A stretch of DNA of 64,000 nt from Quillaja saponaria (lineage: Eukaryota > Streptophyta > Magnoliopsida > Fabales > Quillajaceae), in NCBI GenBank assembly GCA_029379385.1, contig CM055613.1, positions 21,408,001 to 21,472,000 on the forward strand. Reading direction: 5' to 3'. The position numbers and the translations under genes are program-made. Below are positions 32,545-45,141 of this stretch, in pieces (the stretch's first letter is position 1; each line of letters begins with the position of its first letter). The notes under the pieces are model-generated. The model was not told the DNA's origin. It did no database searches and worked only from the letters and a program-made list of their open reading frames with translations.

Positions 32545-33495
32545 TGATGTGCGGAACCACATATGGAGATTCAAGAATTTACATTTGAAAAGAGAAATTG
32601 TTATCCTGACCAGCTTATGGTCCTATTTAGAATTAGTTCTGGAAATTCATACCAAAGAATTAGAGGATTCCTTATCATTCAAGGCTGTAGATGTACATCA
32701 CTGCTTGTTGGACTAGCTGAATGGATGTGGTAAGAAGTGTAGGTAAGTTCAAAGTTCTTTGTTAGGGCTTAACTATTCTTGAAAGTATCCATGAGTAATC
32801 AATTTTAAAACAATCACACAAGAATGGATCCTTATATTGAGAAGTCTTGTTTTTACCAAATTGTGTGAACTCAACTGCATATATCTAATACCATGGTGAC
32901 TCGTGTTTTCTTCATCAACCTTGGTACTTGGATAGTTTGGAACTTGGCAAATAGATTCTTTTTCATCATCATCCACATAGTCATCATTTATCAGATCCTT
33001 TTCAATCTCACTCTATAAATAATCAATTTTCTGGAAGTCATCACTACATAAATGTGGATCAACATGACAAGTCAAAAGTAAGCCTTTATTAGTATTGAAA
33101 TTGAGTCACTTATACTTGGAGGGTTGTTCCAAGGTAGTCAAAATGTCTAATTTAATTTTGTGTTTTCCTATGCTTTGAGGGTTGTTCCAAGGCTTATAAA
33201 ACTCATTGTATCCAACCATGCTGGATAGTTTTTTGCTCAATATTATCACAATTGCATAGTGTAATTTTTCTTATTTCTTATCTAAACAAGTTCTTGTTTA
33301 GTGGTGAAATTAAACATGATTCTTATCGCTGTTCATTCTTCTTTCTAAGAGCTTGGTGAATCAACCTTGTTGTTCTTGATTGTGGCGGAGGATTCCTTAT
33401 TATTCAAGGCTACAAGTGTTCTTTTCTTTTCTTTATATCACTCAAAATTCGTATGTTGTATAATTTCCAGCAATCTATTTTACTTGGGCACATCA
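32545..33495 (+). mobile_element. Solo LTR, 951 bp, inserted in Athila pol
   Basis: It starts TGATGTGCGG and ends GGGCACATCA, a TG...CA LTR with an 8 bp terminal inverted repeat. It is flanked by ATTGT (32540-32544) and ACTGT (33496-33500), a 5 bp duplication with one mismatch. Removing it with one flank copy joins the linker of the Athila integrase correctly to its HHCC zinc domain. The orientation is set by the fragment at 28867. The family is unassigned. A minus-strand 67-codon frame at 32773-32976 (DDDEKESICQVPNYPS...) is not recognised. Confidence 0.72.
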
Positions 33496-33500
33496 ACTGT

Positions 33501-34430
33501 CATGCTTTGAAGTATGGAGGTCACTTTGGAAAGAGACAAACAGTTGCAAAAGTGCTCCAATCATATTTTTATTGGCTTTCATTATTTAAGGACAGTAATG
33601 AATTTGTTTCCAAATGTGACAAGTGCCAGAGGATGTTCAACATATCTAGGAAGAATGAGATGCCACTTAACAACATACTTGAAGTTGAATTGTTTAATGT
33701 ATGGGGGATGGACTTCATCTTCTTGTACATAAATACATCCTTGTTGCTGTGGTCTATATGTCTCCAAGTGGGTTGAAGCCATTGCTATGCTAAACAATGA
33801 TTCTAAAGTCTTAACTAAATTCTTGAAATAGAACATCTTTACACACTGAGCAATTATTAGTGATGGAGGGTCTCACTTTTGCAACAAAACAAGTAGGAGC
33901 CTGTTGTTGGATTTACCACGCAAGTACACGTATCGTGAACAACTAATAAAGTGTAAGTATAGTGTCGAACCCATGAGGAATTAGATCTAACAATTGTTAT
34001 GTACTAAAATTGACCAATCCTAACTTCATCCAAACGAATGAATTTTGATAGATTTATAACTAAACTAAACTAAACTAAAGCAAGCCAATGTAAGAATGTA
34101 ATGAAGACTTACAAGGTTGCACTAGCATCATCCACAAGCAAGTGGACAAGCTGAGGTCTCTAATCGGGAGATTAAAAGAATCCTAGAGAAGACGATATGT
34201 CCTTCACAAAAAGATCGGTACAAGAGATTGGATAATGCACTATAGGCATACCATATAGCCTACAAGACCCCCTTAGGCACCATTAGCAAGATGTTTCCAT
34301 ACGGTGCTGTGGAGTTGATTGCCACTAATCTGCATAGAACATTGAAAGTGAATGGCCAACAATTGAAACACTATTGGGGCCTATTGGGGCCACTTGAGCA
34401 ACACTAAGTCAAGCCGAGGACTTTAAACCA
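33501..34430 (+). pseudogene. Athila-type integrase, split by antisense LTR fragment
   Basis: The zinc domain reads KYGGHFGKRQTVAKVLQS then CDKCQRMFNISRKNEMPLNN (about 33508-33670), followed by WGMDFIF at the start of the core. The core breaks off at about 33890 (an SDGGSHFCN-type block), where an antisense LTR piece sits. It resumes near 34114 with a [23 protein letters not shown] block (34134-34190) and ends with a VNGQQLKHYWG block (about 34351-34383) and a GGSP end near 34440. Frames change several times. Confidence 0.8.
33902..34113 (-). mobile_element. Athila LTR 3'-end fragment, antisense
   Basis: It starts TGTTGTTGGATTTACC, the reverse complement of an LTR end like those at 14620 and 42640, and continues through the GATCTAACAATTGTTATGTA block before stopping at about 34113. 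Only the last ~210 bp of the LTR is present. Confidence 0.65.
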
Positions 34431-34434
34431 AGTG

Positions 34435-35590
34435 CTTCTTGGGAGGCAGCCCATGTTTCTAAACCCTCTTCTTTATTTTACTTTTTGTTTTATTAATTTT
34501 TACTTTACACTAAGTCTTCCTTCATCTCATCTCTGTAATGACAAACAAGGACTAAGATACCACAGCAAGAAGCACAAGAGCTGTGGCTCCTCATTACATC
34601 ACACCTCAGAGCCCAACAACCTAGGATTTCAAAAATAACCAGAGAGAACGATGCCGCAAACCTGATACATTTAAGCCGCGTCACCTATACATTCAAAAAC
34701 TCAGGTATGTACTTAGAGAGAGCCCCACACTGTGGCTCCATTAGCTTCATTACACACATGCTAAAATGCCTTAATTTCAATGAAAAACCACCATTTCAAA
34801 CAGAGAGCCCCACACTGTGGCTCCTCCTTTGATGCACCACGGCGCCTCTTAACCCAGAAAAAAGAGTTTTCAAACAGATTGCATCAAGTCGCAGCCCCAA
34901 ATAAATCACGCCATGGCATCATGTTTTTAAGAAAAACTTGGTTTTAACCAGAGAGCATAAAGCCGTGGCACTATATCACTCATGCCCCAACATAAAATCC
35001 CGTGTTTTAAAAATTTTGAATTCTAGGGCATGGTGCCTCGGTGCTTATTACTTCAAGCCATGGCGCGATGTTAGGATTTCAGTTTTTAAAAGGATTTTCA
35101 GACCCTATAACTTTCCTAACTCAAAAACCTAACACACATTCTCTAAAAATCATAAGTCTTAGGCCCTAATTCTCTAGCCTAAACCCCTTTCTAGTAAATT
35201 CTACCACTCTTGCACAAAACCCCTCACCCACATCATGGTCTACATGCAAGTTTTACGTTGCCTCAACACAAGTAAGTTTTCTTCCTCTTCTCTACTTATT
35301 CTATGAATTTTTGAGTAGGTAGGATGCTTTTCTTGTGTTGTATGCTTAATTGCTTAATGATTAGTGGGTAGATATGTTTCTTTAAGGGTATGTGCATAAT
35401 TCTTGGTTTTGGGTTTTTAGGTACATGGGTGTTACATTTTGAATCTTGATATTGAGTTCTTTGGTTTTGCTAGATGGACAATAATATGCCTGAGAATAAT
35501 GTATATTTCTCTGTTGGGTCATAGATTTTTTGTTGATTATGGGCTGTGGTTGACATTGTTACTGGGCATTGTGGGGTTTGGGATAATGCT
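34435..35590 (+). other. Spacer between integrase and accessory ORF with GC-rich modules
   Basis: Non-coding part of the Athila element. It opens just after the GGGAGGCAGCCCATG block (34439-34453), common at this position. From 34560 to 35080 it is unusually rich in degenerate modules of the form GCC(G/A)(C/T)GGC, and AGAGCCCCACACTGTGGCTCC-like copies occur near 34717 and 34803. The open frames here are not supported as genes. Confidence 0.5.
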
Positions 35591-35608
35591 TGTTCATTTT
35601 TCTAGATA

Positions 35609-36340
35609 ATGGTACCAAAATCCAAGGCCACCAAGCATCCTCAAGCTATTGGACCAAGCTTTGACAGTCGTAGGTTTATTTCTGCTGCAACTGAGAAAAG
35701 GTTCTATGAAGGGCTGGTACACAAGGATTGTAGCTTAACGAGGTTTATAACTCAGCCCCAACTATTTCAAGATTTTAGTCCGTCAAATAGACAAAATGAA
35801 TTGGGCTAAGTTGTGTGCACCTCCTTCAACTGATGAATATGTGGCTTAGCAAGTGGTATAGTGGATTACAAAGTATTCATCAATGCATTGTGCTACCAGG
35901 TCTCTACTTGGATGCTAGCGAATGGCAAATCCGTGAATTTCAAGGCCAATTAGTTGCATTCCACTGTAAGAATTCGGTATTATTTCTTGTACGCCAATAT
36001 GTTACCCAGTGGAGATGTGAGTGATGTGACCAAGGAGCAAGTAGTCCTTGTCTTTGCTTTACTGCGAGGTTTGGCCCTTAATATTGGTTGTATTATACAT
36101 AATGTTATGTTGCAAGCAGCAATTAGTGGACATCTTGGCATATGGTTCCCCTCCTTCATCATTAAACTATGCTAAGAGGCCTGTGATTTGGGAGGACACT
36201 AAACAATTGACATTATAAAAGGGGCCAATTGATGACAAGCTGATGAACAAGTTCTTGCATAGGAACTTTAAAGCAGGAAAGGGTGATCCAGTAGCCTCAA
36301 CTCACCCTGCACCAACTAGTGTACAATGACTCATATTGGC
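35609..36340 (+). pseudogene. Accessory ORF of Athila-type element, second copy
   Basis: The ATG frame starts MVPKSKATKHPQAIGPSFDS and includes RRFISAATEKRFYEGL, matching the usual start of the plant-transposon-protein-domain ORF. It continues in other frames with LYANMLPSGDVSDVTKEQ (about 35988-36045), then AAISGHLGIWFPSFI (about 36117-36165). Homologous blocks lie at 10470-11330. At least three frame breaks. The function of this ORF is unknown. Confidence 0.65.
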
Positions 36341-37660
36341 TTAGCGATTATCTCGTCTAGAGGTGTAGTACGCCGAGCATTGTCAACATAACCATGTTGT
36401 CAATTATCAGAATAATGAATTGCTGAGGATGATGTTACAGCAAGGAGGATGGGATCTTTCTACATTCCCACCTTGTCCTGAGTCTCCAGCCTTCTTCCCT
36501 CCTCCCGAGGAGGACATTGACATAGACTTTGACGAATGAGGGGAGTTCTTTTTATCTTTTGTTATTCTTGTCTTTTTTTCATTTCTTAAGCATTGGGACA
36601 CTGTTTAGTTTAGTTTTGGGGCGGGGGGTAACTTTAAGTTTTGTATATCTCTATTCTTATGTATAATTGTTATCCCCCGTTTATGTGTAATTTGTTTAAA
36701 TATAGTATCTAGCTTGTTGTGTTTCCCTTTCTCATACTATTTTAAGTAGATTGCAATTTTAATTTTTTAATAATGCTCCAATATTTCCCTATTCCCTTAT
36801 TATCTTATTTTTGCATTGATTTTGATTTTTGATATAATGCAAGAAATTTTGAATTTATTATAATTAGGGCACATACTTCATGCATTCATATCTACACAAG
36901 GCTATTGTCACCTAGGGTTGTTGTTTTTAATGATTTTTTTCTTATAACCCTTAGATTCTTTTTTTACCTCTTTCAATTAGTGAAAGTTCCTCTTGAGGCG
37001 AAATCCTAGGTAAAACTTAGTTGGAAACATGATTTAGGTTATCTTTGGACTGTTAGAGCCTTTGTATATCCACCCTTGATTTTATATTTCATTAGTTACC
37101 CACTTTTAAGCCGAAAGTCTATTCTTTCTAGCACATGCAAATGTTAACCAATCCTTTCTTTGTAAAACCCATTTGCACCCTATTACTTTAAGCAAAATAA
37201 ATATTCAGTAAAGTTGAGCTATGAAAACAAGATGAGGGTAGTGCAGCACGAGGAAGAAAAGAAATTTTTTTGTTATCATCCCCAATTGAAAAAAAAAATT
37301 AAAAGTTTGGGAAAAGTATGTGAAAATTCCTTGAGAATTTGTCTACAAACCTAAGGTTTGGTAGAGAAAAATTGGAAAGCATATATGCCCACATAAGAAG
37401 AGATATAAGGGTGTTATATAAAAACATATGATGTAATAGTTGAAGCCTGAGTGAGTGGGACTTAACACCTTATAAAAAATAAGGTAAAAAAGAAGGGTGA
37501 GCTCATGCAAAGAATTTGTACATAGGGTAATTAAGCCTAAAAATTCATTTTCATCAAACCTTTGCCCTAGCCTTATATTAAAAGTTGAATAAAAGAACTA
37601 TTGATTTTTGACTAAGTATTAGCCTACATTAGTGGAGAGGAGAAGGAAATGCGAAGTTTT
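36341..37660 (+). other. 3' untranslated region of Athila-type element
   Basis: Parallel to 11340-13000 without the psbH insert. It contains the lineage motif GGGACACTGTTTAG followed by GGGGCGGGGGG (36595-36628). No gene is present. The match ends near 37660, before any LTR. Confidence 0.55.
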
Positions 37661-37689
37661 AAGGGTTAATACATAAGGTTAAACAAGAT

Positions 37690-40600
37690 CGTGGTTCTTT
37701 GTTATGACAGGTTTACAAGATAATAATGAAAAGGCGCAAGAAGTGGCTGCCTTTGATATTTGTTTGCAAGATTCTTCGATGAAGAGCAAGAAAATACTTA
37801 AGCCATTTAAGAATTGAGCCAAGAAGTTCAAAGAATACATTGTGAGGTAAAGGAGCATTCAGGTTGAACACCAAGCTGCTACGGACTCTTCGGATGTCTC
37901 TAATTTTAACTCTGGCAATGAGGCCTTTCCATTAAGGCCAAGTTCAGTTGTCAATCCATTTTAAGATCAGAAGAATTTTGCTACAAACACTAGGAAGGAT
38001 TTGGACAGGGTTGTGCATATGTTGAATCTCCCTCAAGAGTGGAAATTCCGTCTTCAAGTTCTTGCTAGTCAACCTATGAGATTTACATGTGATGGAAGCA
38101 CGCTTAGTTCAATTAGAGATGATCTTGAGCGCCTGAAATTTACCATTGGTAAAACTTCTACTAAGGTAAAAAATAATTTTCCTACCACCAAAAATCTAAG
38201 TGATGAATTTATTGTACGGGAATACTAGAGGAATTAAGAATGTCAAAATGAGATGTATGCTTCGTAAGTTAAAAAGATTGAATCATTGTTCATTTGTGGT
38301 TATTTCAGAACAGGTTGTCATGAATTCAGGGCAGCAAGTTACATTTGTGGAATGATTTGATGGAAGCTGGAAGTTTGGTCAGTTCAAGTGGATGGTTATT
38401 TGATGGTGATTTTAACTATGTACTTAATCATGATGAAATTTACAGTTCTTAAGATCAATTTAATTATGATTCAGCTTTTGATTTTATAGGTACCTTAACT
38501 GTTTGTGATCTTCATGAAGTTGCTTTCTCAAGTTCTAGTTTACTTGGATTAATAAACGAGAAGGCTTGGCTCAAAATTTAAAGATGTTAAATAGGTTTTT
38601 ATGAATTATTGTTGGACTGATGTTGATTTTCAAGTCAGACAGCTCAATAGGAAATACTCTGATCATAATCCTTTAAAGGTTGAAGTGAAAGCACAGGGGC
38701 TTATTTATAAAGCTCCTTTTCAATTCTTGAATATCTGGAGTAGAAACCATACGTTCTTAAAAACTATTTGTCAATCTTGGAAGGAGCCTCTGATTGGTAT
38801 TCGAGATAGAGTCAAAGATGTTTAAGATCTTGTTAATCAAACTGAGGCAGTCATTCGTTAGAGGTGAAGGCACTTAGGAGGATCTTAACAGGGCTGAAGT
38901 ATTCCTGATGAGGAGCTTAATATGGAAGAGGATTTTTGGCATCAAAAGTCATCAGTTAAATGGTTGCAAGAAGGTGTGATGGATGTACTAATTTTTTTCA
39001 TGCCACGGTTAAAGATAAGAGAAGTAATCTGTTTATTCATAAAATCAAGGATGCTTCAGGTTCTTTGCTTGTTCAGAAAGATGATATCGAAAAGTAGTAG
39101 TTGATTATTTTTTGAAACTTTTCATTGAGCCAGTATTTCCCATGATTTGAGCTTCCTTGATTGTATTCCTACTTTAGTTACATCTGAGCATAATGATAGT
39201 CTCTGTAAGTTTCCTATGGAGGATGAAGTACATGAGGTGATGCTTTAATTAGATAAGAACAATGCAGCTGGTTAGGATGGTTTTAATGTACACTTTTACA
39301 CTACTTGCTGGTCAATTATTACTAGGGATGTCACTTGAGCAGTTCAATGTTCAATGCTTCTTTGTAGGAGGTGAGTTGACTAAGTTTATTAGTAGTACTG
39401 TTATAGTACTTCTACCAAAGGTTGAGTCTCCTCAATACTTTTCTGATTTGAGACCTATTAGTTTATGCAATTTCACCTCTAAAATCATATCTCATGTTTT
39501 GGTTAATCGCTTGATCTTTCTTTTGCCTAATTTAATTTCTAGGGAACAAAGTGATTTTATGAGGGGTATGAATATTGTTGATAGTGTGGCACTGGCTCAG
39601 GAACTTGGTTCATGATTTACATAAAAAGGTTCCGAGTGGGAATACTAACTTTAAGCATGATATGGCAAAAACTTACAACAAGGTAAACTTGTTTTTGGAT
39701 TTGATCTTATTTAGCATCTAATTTTCAGTCTGTGGTATTCATTTTTGGTGAATGGTAACAGTTCAGGATTCTTTAAATCTACCAGAGGTCTTATACAAGG
39801 GCATCCATTGTCCCCTATTTTCTTTTCCATAACATATAATAATCTTCTCTTCTGGGAGGAAAAGATCTTGTGATGGCCTAGTGAATTTTTTGGGAGCTTA
39901 TAAGGCAAATTTGTGTCAGTTGGTGTATAGACAAAAGAGTTGCTTTTTCACATGTTCTTACAGTGTCTCCTCAGTGCTTAAAGGTTATCAAGTAAGCTAC
40001 GGGCTTTACTTGTCAACATCTTCTAGTTGTATATTTGTTTTTGCTAAAATTGAAATGCTTTGGCTAACTTTTTTTAGGGAGTGAGAGAAGGAAAGGGAAA
40101 TTTTCATTGGCATCCTTGGAAAGCTATTTGTTTACCAACATAGGGGGTCTCAATCTTTATGGTGTGACCTTGGTCTAATTTATTTGCTTATCAATGAGAT
40201 CCCAAGACAACTTGTGAGGTTGAAATTAGTTGAATTTTGTCAGCTTTCTAATGATGAAAGACAACTTATACCGAATCTAGTTTGCCAAAAAGTGGAGGAG
40301 CAATGTTTTTATAATGATATAGCAGACTAATTTGTTTGGATAGCGGAATAAATCAGGTTTTTTTTTGTTTTATCTGCTTGATTGTGATTTGGCATAATAG
40401 TTCTTTGATGACTTCTCGTGATTATTTTTGGCAACCTCAGCTCCCATTAAAATATCCAATTTTTTGGAAATTTTCAATTTGTTTTTTTAGCATTGGATAG
40501 AACTGTGGTTAGATTTAACTATGGAAATTGTATCTCATTATTGTTGTTGCACTTTTCATGATGTGGAAACTAGTCATCATTTATTCATTTCCTCTCAAGT

Positions 40601-41440
40601 TGCAAGGGAAGTTTGGCAGTTTTCTTGCATCACCTTGATATAAACTTTGCAGTTGTTTCAATTCATGATATGTTCAGAATGTGGCGGAGGGATGGCAGAA
40701 ATTCCTTTTCAGGTTATTCAAGATCAATTACTCCTTGTTTGATTATATGGGAGATATGGAAGGCTGGTTATGCTAAGGTTTTGGACAACATATCCATGAG
40801 CCCGATGGATATTGTCAAGGACGTTTTGAAGATGATTGGGATTATCATTTCTTCTTTGAAAGGTAATGTTAAGGTGAGTTTTAACGATTCTTAGTAGCTT
40901 AGGTTTTTCCCTTTTCATCTTCCTAAGCCCATGTTCTTAAATAAGGTCATTGTCTTAAGATGGCAACCACCCCCCTCCTTCCCTCTATGTCAAACTTTAA
41001 TTGTGATGTGATGGATGTTCACAGGGTAATCCAAGTGAGCTGCAACTGGAGGTATCATTAGATCCGCTTTTAGTGAGATAATTTTTGCTTATGGTGCTTT
41101 GGGTGTACAATCCAATATGGTGGCTGAATTTAAAGCATTAATTCAAGGCTTAAGCTTTTAAGGGTTTTATTAATTTCATTATTTGCTTGTTCAATGTGTA
41201 ACTCGCATGGTTGACTCAATTATTATTGGTGCTTAATGTAAGGTTATAGAGAGGTTAATGTGGTTGTGGACAGTATTTCAAACATGGCTTGTGACATGAA
41301 GACAAAATTTTCTTTGCTTTCTTTAAATAATTTTCCAGAACATATCAGTGGGTAAAGGGTTGGGAGTCCTAGTTAAGTTTGGATTTAAAAAATTAAAAAA
41401 TAATTAAAAAATTAGAATGCATCCTTAGTCCTTCTCGAGT
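37690..41440 (+). mobile_element. L1-type LINE with RNase H, plus strand, decayed
   Basis: In order: ORF1/ORF2 junction sequence with TRKDLDRVVHMLNL (about 37990-38030); endonuclease pieces (the usual GGDFN appears as DGDFNYVLNHDE near 38404); a linker with VRQLNRKYSDHNPLKVEVK (38634-38690); RT with TVIVLLPKVESPQYFSDLRPISLCNF (39400-39475); RNase H remnants near 41000-41340; then an A-rich tail region (41389-41420). The segment with the RT FADD active site is deleted near 39830. This family has three minus-strand relatives at 50536-62080. Confidence 0.82.
39262..39615 (+). pseudogene. LINE reverse transcriptase fragment
   Basis: A 117-codon open piece of the LINE RT fingers and palm region, with the block LLPKVESPQYFSDLRPISLC and then EQSDFMRGMNIVDSVALAQE. 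It breaks at 39615; RT continues in another frame (GLIQGHPLSPIFF near 39790). It is not an independent gene. Confidence 0.78.
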
Positions 41441-41449
41441 ACCTAAGGA

Positions 41450-42640
41450 TGTTTTATAAGTTTACGAAATAGCCTTTCCTTTTTATTCATATTATTTGCT
41501 ATGTTATTGAGTTTTAGTTTGAATGTTACTTAGTTGAGTCATTTGTTTTAGGATGTTGAATCCTAGTTGAGTATGTTTAGGATTTAGTTTTTAATTATGA
41601 ATTTCATTGATGCTTAACTTAATTTTTGTGTTTTGAAGGTTTAATGCTTAAAGGAAATCTTTTTGAAGTCAAAGTAGAGTCAGGATTTTCTACGAGTCAG
41701 GCACCACGGCCACAGAAAAGGAAACCATCTAGGTAGAGAGCATTGACACCTAGGCACTACTAGAGACAAAGATAGCCAGCGCCTAGGCGCCCAACAATGA
41801 TCCTACACTCCAAATTTCAGTGTTGTGCCTCTAGAACTTAAATGCTGGGGCGCTAACTCAATTCCTAGTATGAATTGACTTTTTCTTGAGGGTTTTGAAG
41901 CCTATTTAAAGAGGTTTATGTTAGGGAGTATAAACACACAAGTTTAGCTAAGAAAGTCTAGAGTTTAGAGGCATCTAGAGTGCAAGGAGCAAGGGGAGCT
42001 TAAGATGATTAAAGATTGAAGCCTGACAACCACTGTTTTTTTTCATTCTACTATTTCCTTTCCTTGTATTTATTTGATATTTTCTTTATATGAATCCATG
42101 TTTACACAATATGCAATGGAACTCAATATGTAGCTTGGATTTATTTTGTTTATTGATTGTTTAGGGTTTGATACATGAATTATTTATCTTATTCTATGTT
42201 TTATGCTTCTAATAGATTAGCTACCAATTAGATTTGGTAGCTTAGAGGAACCTTGACGAAGGGAAATCTAGGTTTAGCCTTGAATAAGATAACACTTGTT
42301 TGAATTCATTCACATGCATGTTTGAATTTGATAACACTTAAAGAGTCTAGCTCAATTTAATTCTCACAGAAATATAGTGAATTCCAAGTTAGAGATTATT
42401 ATAATAATCCAAGTGATTGTTGAGGGAAGTTGTAATTCTAGGTTACCCCATTACATTCTTACATATGCATGCTTTAGTTTAGTTATAAATCTCTGAAATT
42501 TCATTTGTATGGATAAAGTTAGGATTGGTCAATTTTAGTACTTAGCAATTGTTAGATCTAATTCCTTGTGTGTTCGATACTCTACTTACACTTTATTACT
42601 TGTTCACGATATGTGCACTTGAGTGATAAATTGAACAACA
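41450..42640 (+). mobile_element. Athila-type LTR, TG...CA, 1191 bp, probably solo
   Basis: It starts TGTTTTATAAGTTTACGAAATAGCC (first 20 bp given the family match to 10070) and ends TTGAACAACA. Internal blocks match 9320-10060 in antisense and 14040-14610. The left flank is LINE and the right flank antisense copia, and no target duplication is visible, so recombination may have changed one end. U3 carries GGCGC-type short modules (41700-41870). Confidence 0.68.
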
Positions 42641-44088
42641 ATGTTCTTAATTGCCTTTCTAGTGCTCTTCACCCAAAAGGCTTGGTATCTACTTGTAAAC
42701 ACTTTTAGCTTACAAGACATCAAGGGGCGTACATAACATGGCATCATGATTGAACCAATTGCAGAAACATTTGGTATTTCATTCATGCGATTTCTTTATG
42801 TCTCTCTGTCTAAGGAGACATACATTTGGAAGATGCACACCATGTGACATGGGTAAGAACCTTTTCTTTGACCCATCCGTGTAAAACCTCTTAAGAATCT
42901 TTTCAATGTACATGGATTGTGAAAATCTAAACAACCTTTTGGATCTATCTTTATAGATCCTTATACCCAGTATGTAGGTTGCTTCACCAATATTTTTCAT
43001 GGAGAAATTTTTGGATAACCAAATTTTGATTGTTTGTAAACATTGTTACTTATTAGAAGTATGTCATTTACATACAGTACCAAAAATGTTACTGCACTCC
43101 CACTAACCTTCTTCTACACACACGATTCATCTTCATTTTTACTGAAATCATAAATAGACTTTTGAAGACCCTTAAATTGTGTCATATACACGTATTCCCT
43201 TAGATAACCATTTAGGAAAGCAGTTTTGACATCATTTGCCATATCTCATAATTGTGATATGCATGTATTGCAAGTAAAATCCAAATTGACTTGATCATGA
43301 CAACTAGCAAAAAGGTTTCATCAAAATCAATTCCTTGCTTTTGCCACTAACCTTGCTTTGAAGGATTCTATGTTGCGATCTGCATCATTCTTTAAAGAGC
43401 CATTTACACTATATAGGATTAACCCAATAAGGTGGATCAGCCAAAGTCCATAATTTGTTGTTATACATGGAGTCCATTTCGAATTTTATGCGTCTTGTCA
43501 CTTCAAGAAATCAATATCTTTGATTACTTCTCAAAACTAGTGGGCTCATCATATCAGAAATCCATACCTTATTCAATCGACTTATCCTACTATTCCTAGG
43601 GAGTGGTTGTGTGTGTTAAATCTTTTCTTGTACCTCCAACTATTGTGGTATAGATTTAGGTTCCATTAATTAATTGGTCTCATTTTGTGTTTCTTGAATT
43701 TCTATCATTCAAGAATAAACTCTTTTTCAAGAAAGATAGTGTTTCTCAAAACAAACACCTTTTGTTCCCGTAGGTGATAAAAGTAGTATCCTCTAGTTTC
43801 TTTAGATAACCCACAAACAAGCACTTATCACTCTTGGATTCAAGCTTTATTAATCAAAATTCTTTTGACATAAGCATGACAACCCTAAATTCTCAGGTAT
43901 GAGATATTTGGCTTTTTGTTGTTTCATATCTCATACGAAGTTCTTTAAAAGATTATGGTGGAATCCAATTAGAAGGTAATTTGCAGTATTCAAAGCATAT
44001 CCTAAAAAAGAAATTGGTAAGTCAACATAATTCATCATGGAACACACCATGCCTAACAAACTACGTTTCATCATTTCAAATATTGATA
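42641..44088 (-). mobile_element. Ty1/copia pol fragment, antisense
   Basis: Minus-strand translation gives copia integrase C-terminal and RT/RNase H pieces. The clearest, at 42779-43000, starts MKNIGEATYILGIRIYKDRS and continues with SQSMYIEKILKRF and LPMSHGVHL. At 42640-42780 the RNase H start (VSAIGSIM) is seen, and at about 43150-43240 the RT block around 'TAFLNGYL' in another frame. The element is broken by stops. Its integrase end (43978-44088) is duplicated at 49953-50060. Confidence 0.78.
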
Positions 44089-45127
44089 CACTCATATTAT
44101 TCTATCTTTTTTGTACCCTATTCTTAGTCTTTTATGTGTATTTTATGTCTTACATTAGTTTACTTATCCTGTTTTGTGTTTAAGAATGCTTTGGAGATAT
44201 AAGAGTAAAAATAGAACATTTGAGCATGTAACAAAATTTTGAATAGAATAGGAAGTGCAAATCTGATCTAATAAGGAATTAGCTATTAAGTAGGAAAAGA
44301 TTGTCTCTCTTGTTTAGGAGTACTTGTTGCCCTTATACTCTATAAATAGGGAGGTTTAGGTTTAATTTAGGAGTCTCTTTTACACACACTTTTCTTCTTC
44401 TTTTATCTCTAAATTTCATTCACTGAATAGAATATTTTCTTTTCAAGTAATGATGATGCTAGCTTAAGTTTCTGTTCAGTTGCAAGAGTTAAGTAACCTA
44501 GACTTATGAAGCTATTATGAGAATTTGTTTTTAAGAAGAAATCTGATGTTATATAGATTTGCAACTATTCATGTTTTTTTTTTTTTTTTTTTTTTTTGCT
44601 AAATGTTTAATATTTATGTGTTTTTGTTTGTTATGATATACACGATAGATTGACACATATAATCTGATGCTAGTTAATTAATTAATGTCTTTGCATAATT
44701 AATTAACATGAGTAGTAAAAGTAGCACTTGAATTAAATCTGAGTTTATTTGTGCGTTGCTTGGAAAATCTGATCCAAACTTAATGCTGCTTGTGTATTAA
44801 TTGTTTAGAATCAATTGCACCTATCTAGTTCATAATGCTTTTTACGTAATTAAATCCATAACGCTTGATGAGGGTTATTATGTGATTAGTGTTAGTGATG
44901 AGTCATCGATGTTCACCAAATTAAAACCTAACTAACTATATTTGAAATATAGTAAGTTATCGATTAATCAAATTCAACTCAAACAAGTAGTTCTTATATT
45001 ATTTATTCATCCCAAACTTAACTAGGACATGAGAAAGTCCTTAAGATTTTATTAATAAGAAAATTGGCTAGAGGATAGTAGTCTAAGCCAGTACAAAAAG
45101 ACAACCAAAGAAAACTTAAAACAAAGT
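43978..45127. repeat. Left copy of host segment flanking the pararetrovirus
   Basis: It comprises copia end (43978-44088), plus-strand Tat LTR pieces (44089-44893), a short antisense Tat LTR piece (44894-45000) and LINE 3' sequence (45001-45127, up to AACTTAAAACAAAGT). The same order recurs at 49953-50668. This copy lacks ~180 bp (after GAGCATGTAACA near 44235) that the right copy has. It keeps ~600 bp (44344-44970) that the right copy lost. A T-run of about 24 lies at 44574-44597. Confidence 0.8.
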
Positions 45128-45141
45128 TTGTAGGAGCTAAC

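Larger units (their letters stand above)
28562..37660 (+). mobile_element. Athila-type Ty3 element, gag-pol plus accessory ORF, decayed
   Basis: In order: truncated 5' LTR (28562-29428), tRNA-Asp primer site (29432), gag, protease, deleted RT, RNase H, integrase broken by two insertions, spacer, accessory ORF and 3' untranslated region. The 3' LTR is absent: the sequence stops matching its relative (10280-13150) at about 37660 and a LINE begins. All reading frames are broken. It is the reference copy in this window for the other Athila pieces. Confidence 0.85.

Noticed and set aside
32773..32976. Captured host exon on the minus strand
   Set aside because: The acidic peptide looks protein-like, but I recognise no family and it lies in an LTR; not enough to call.
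35954..36175. 73-codon frame as a separate membrane protein
   Set aside because: It aligns block for block with the accessory ORF at 10960-11160, so it is part of that decayed ORF.
44574..44597. Long T-run as a LINE or SINE poly(A) tail
   Set aside because: It interrupts the Tat LTR without any element sequence next to it; simple slippage expansion is enough.
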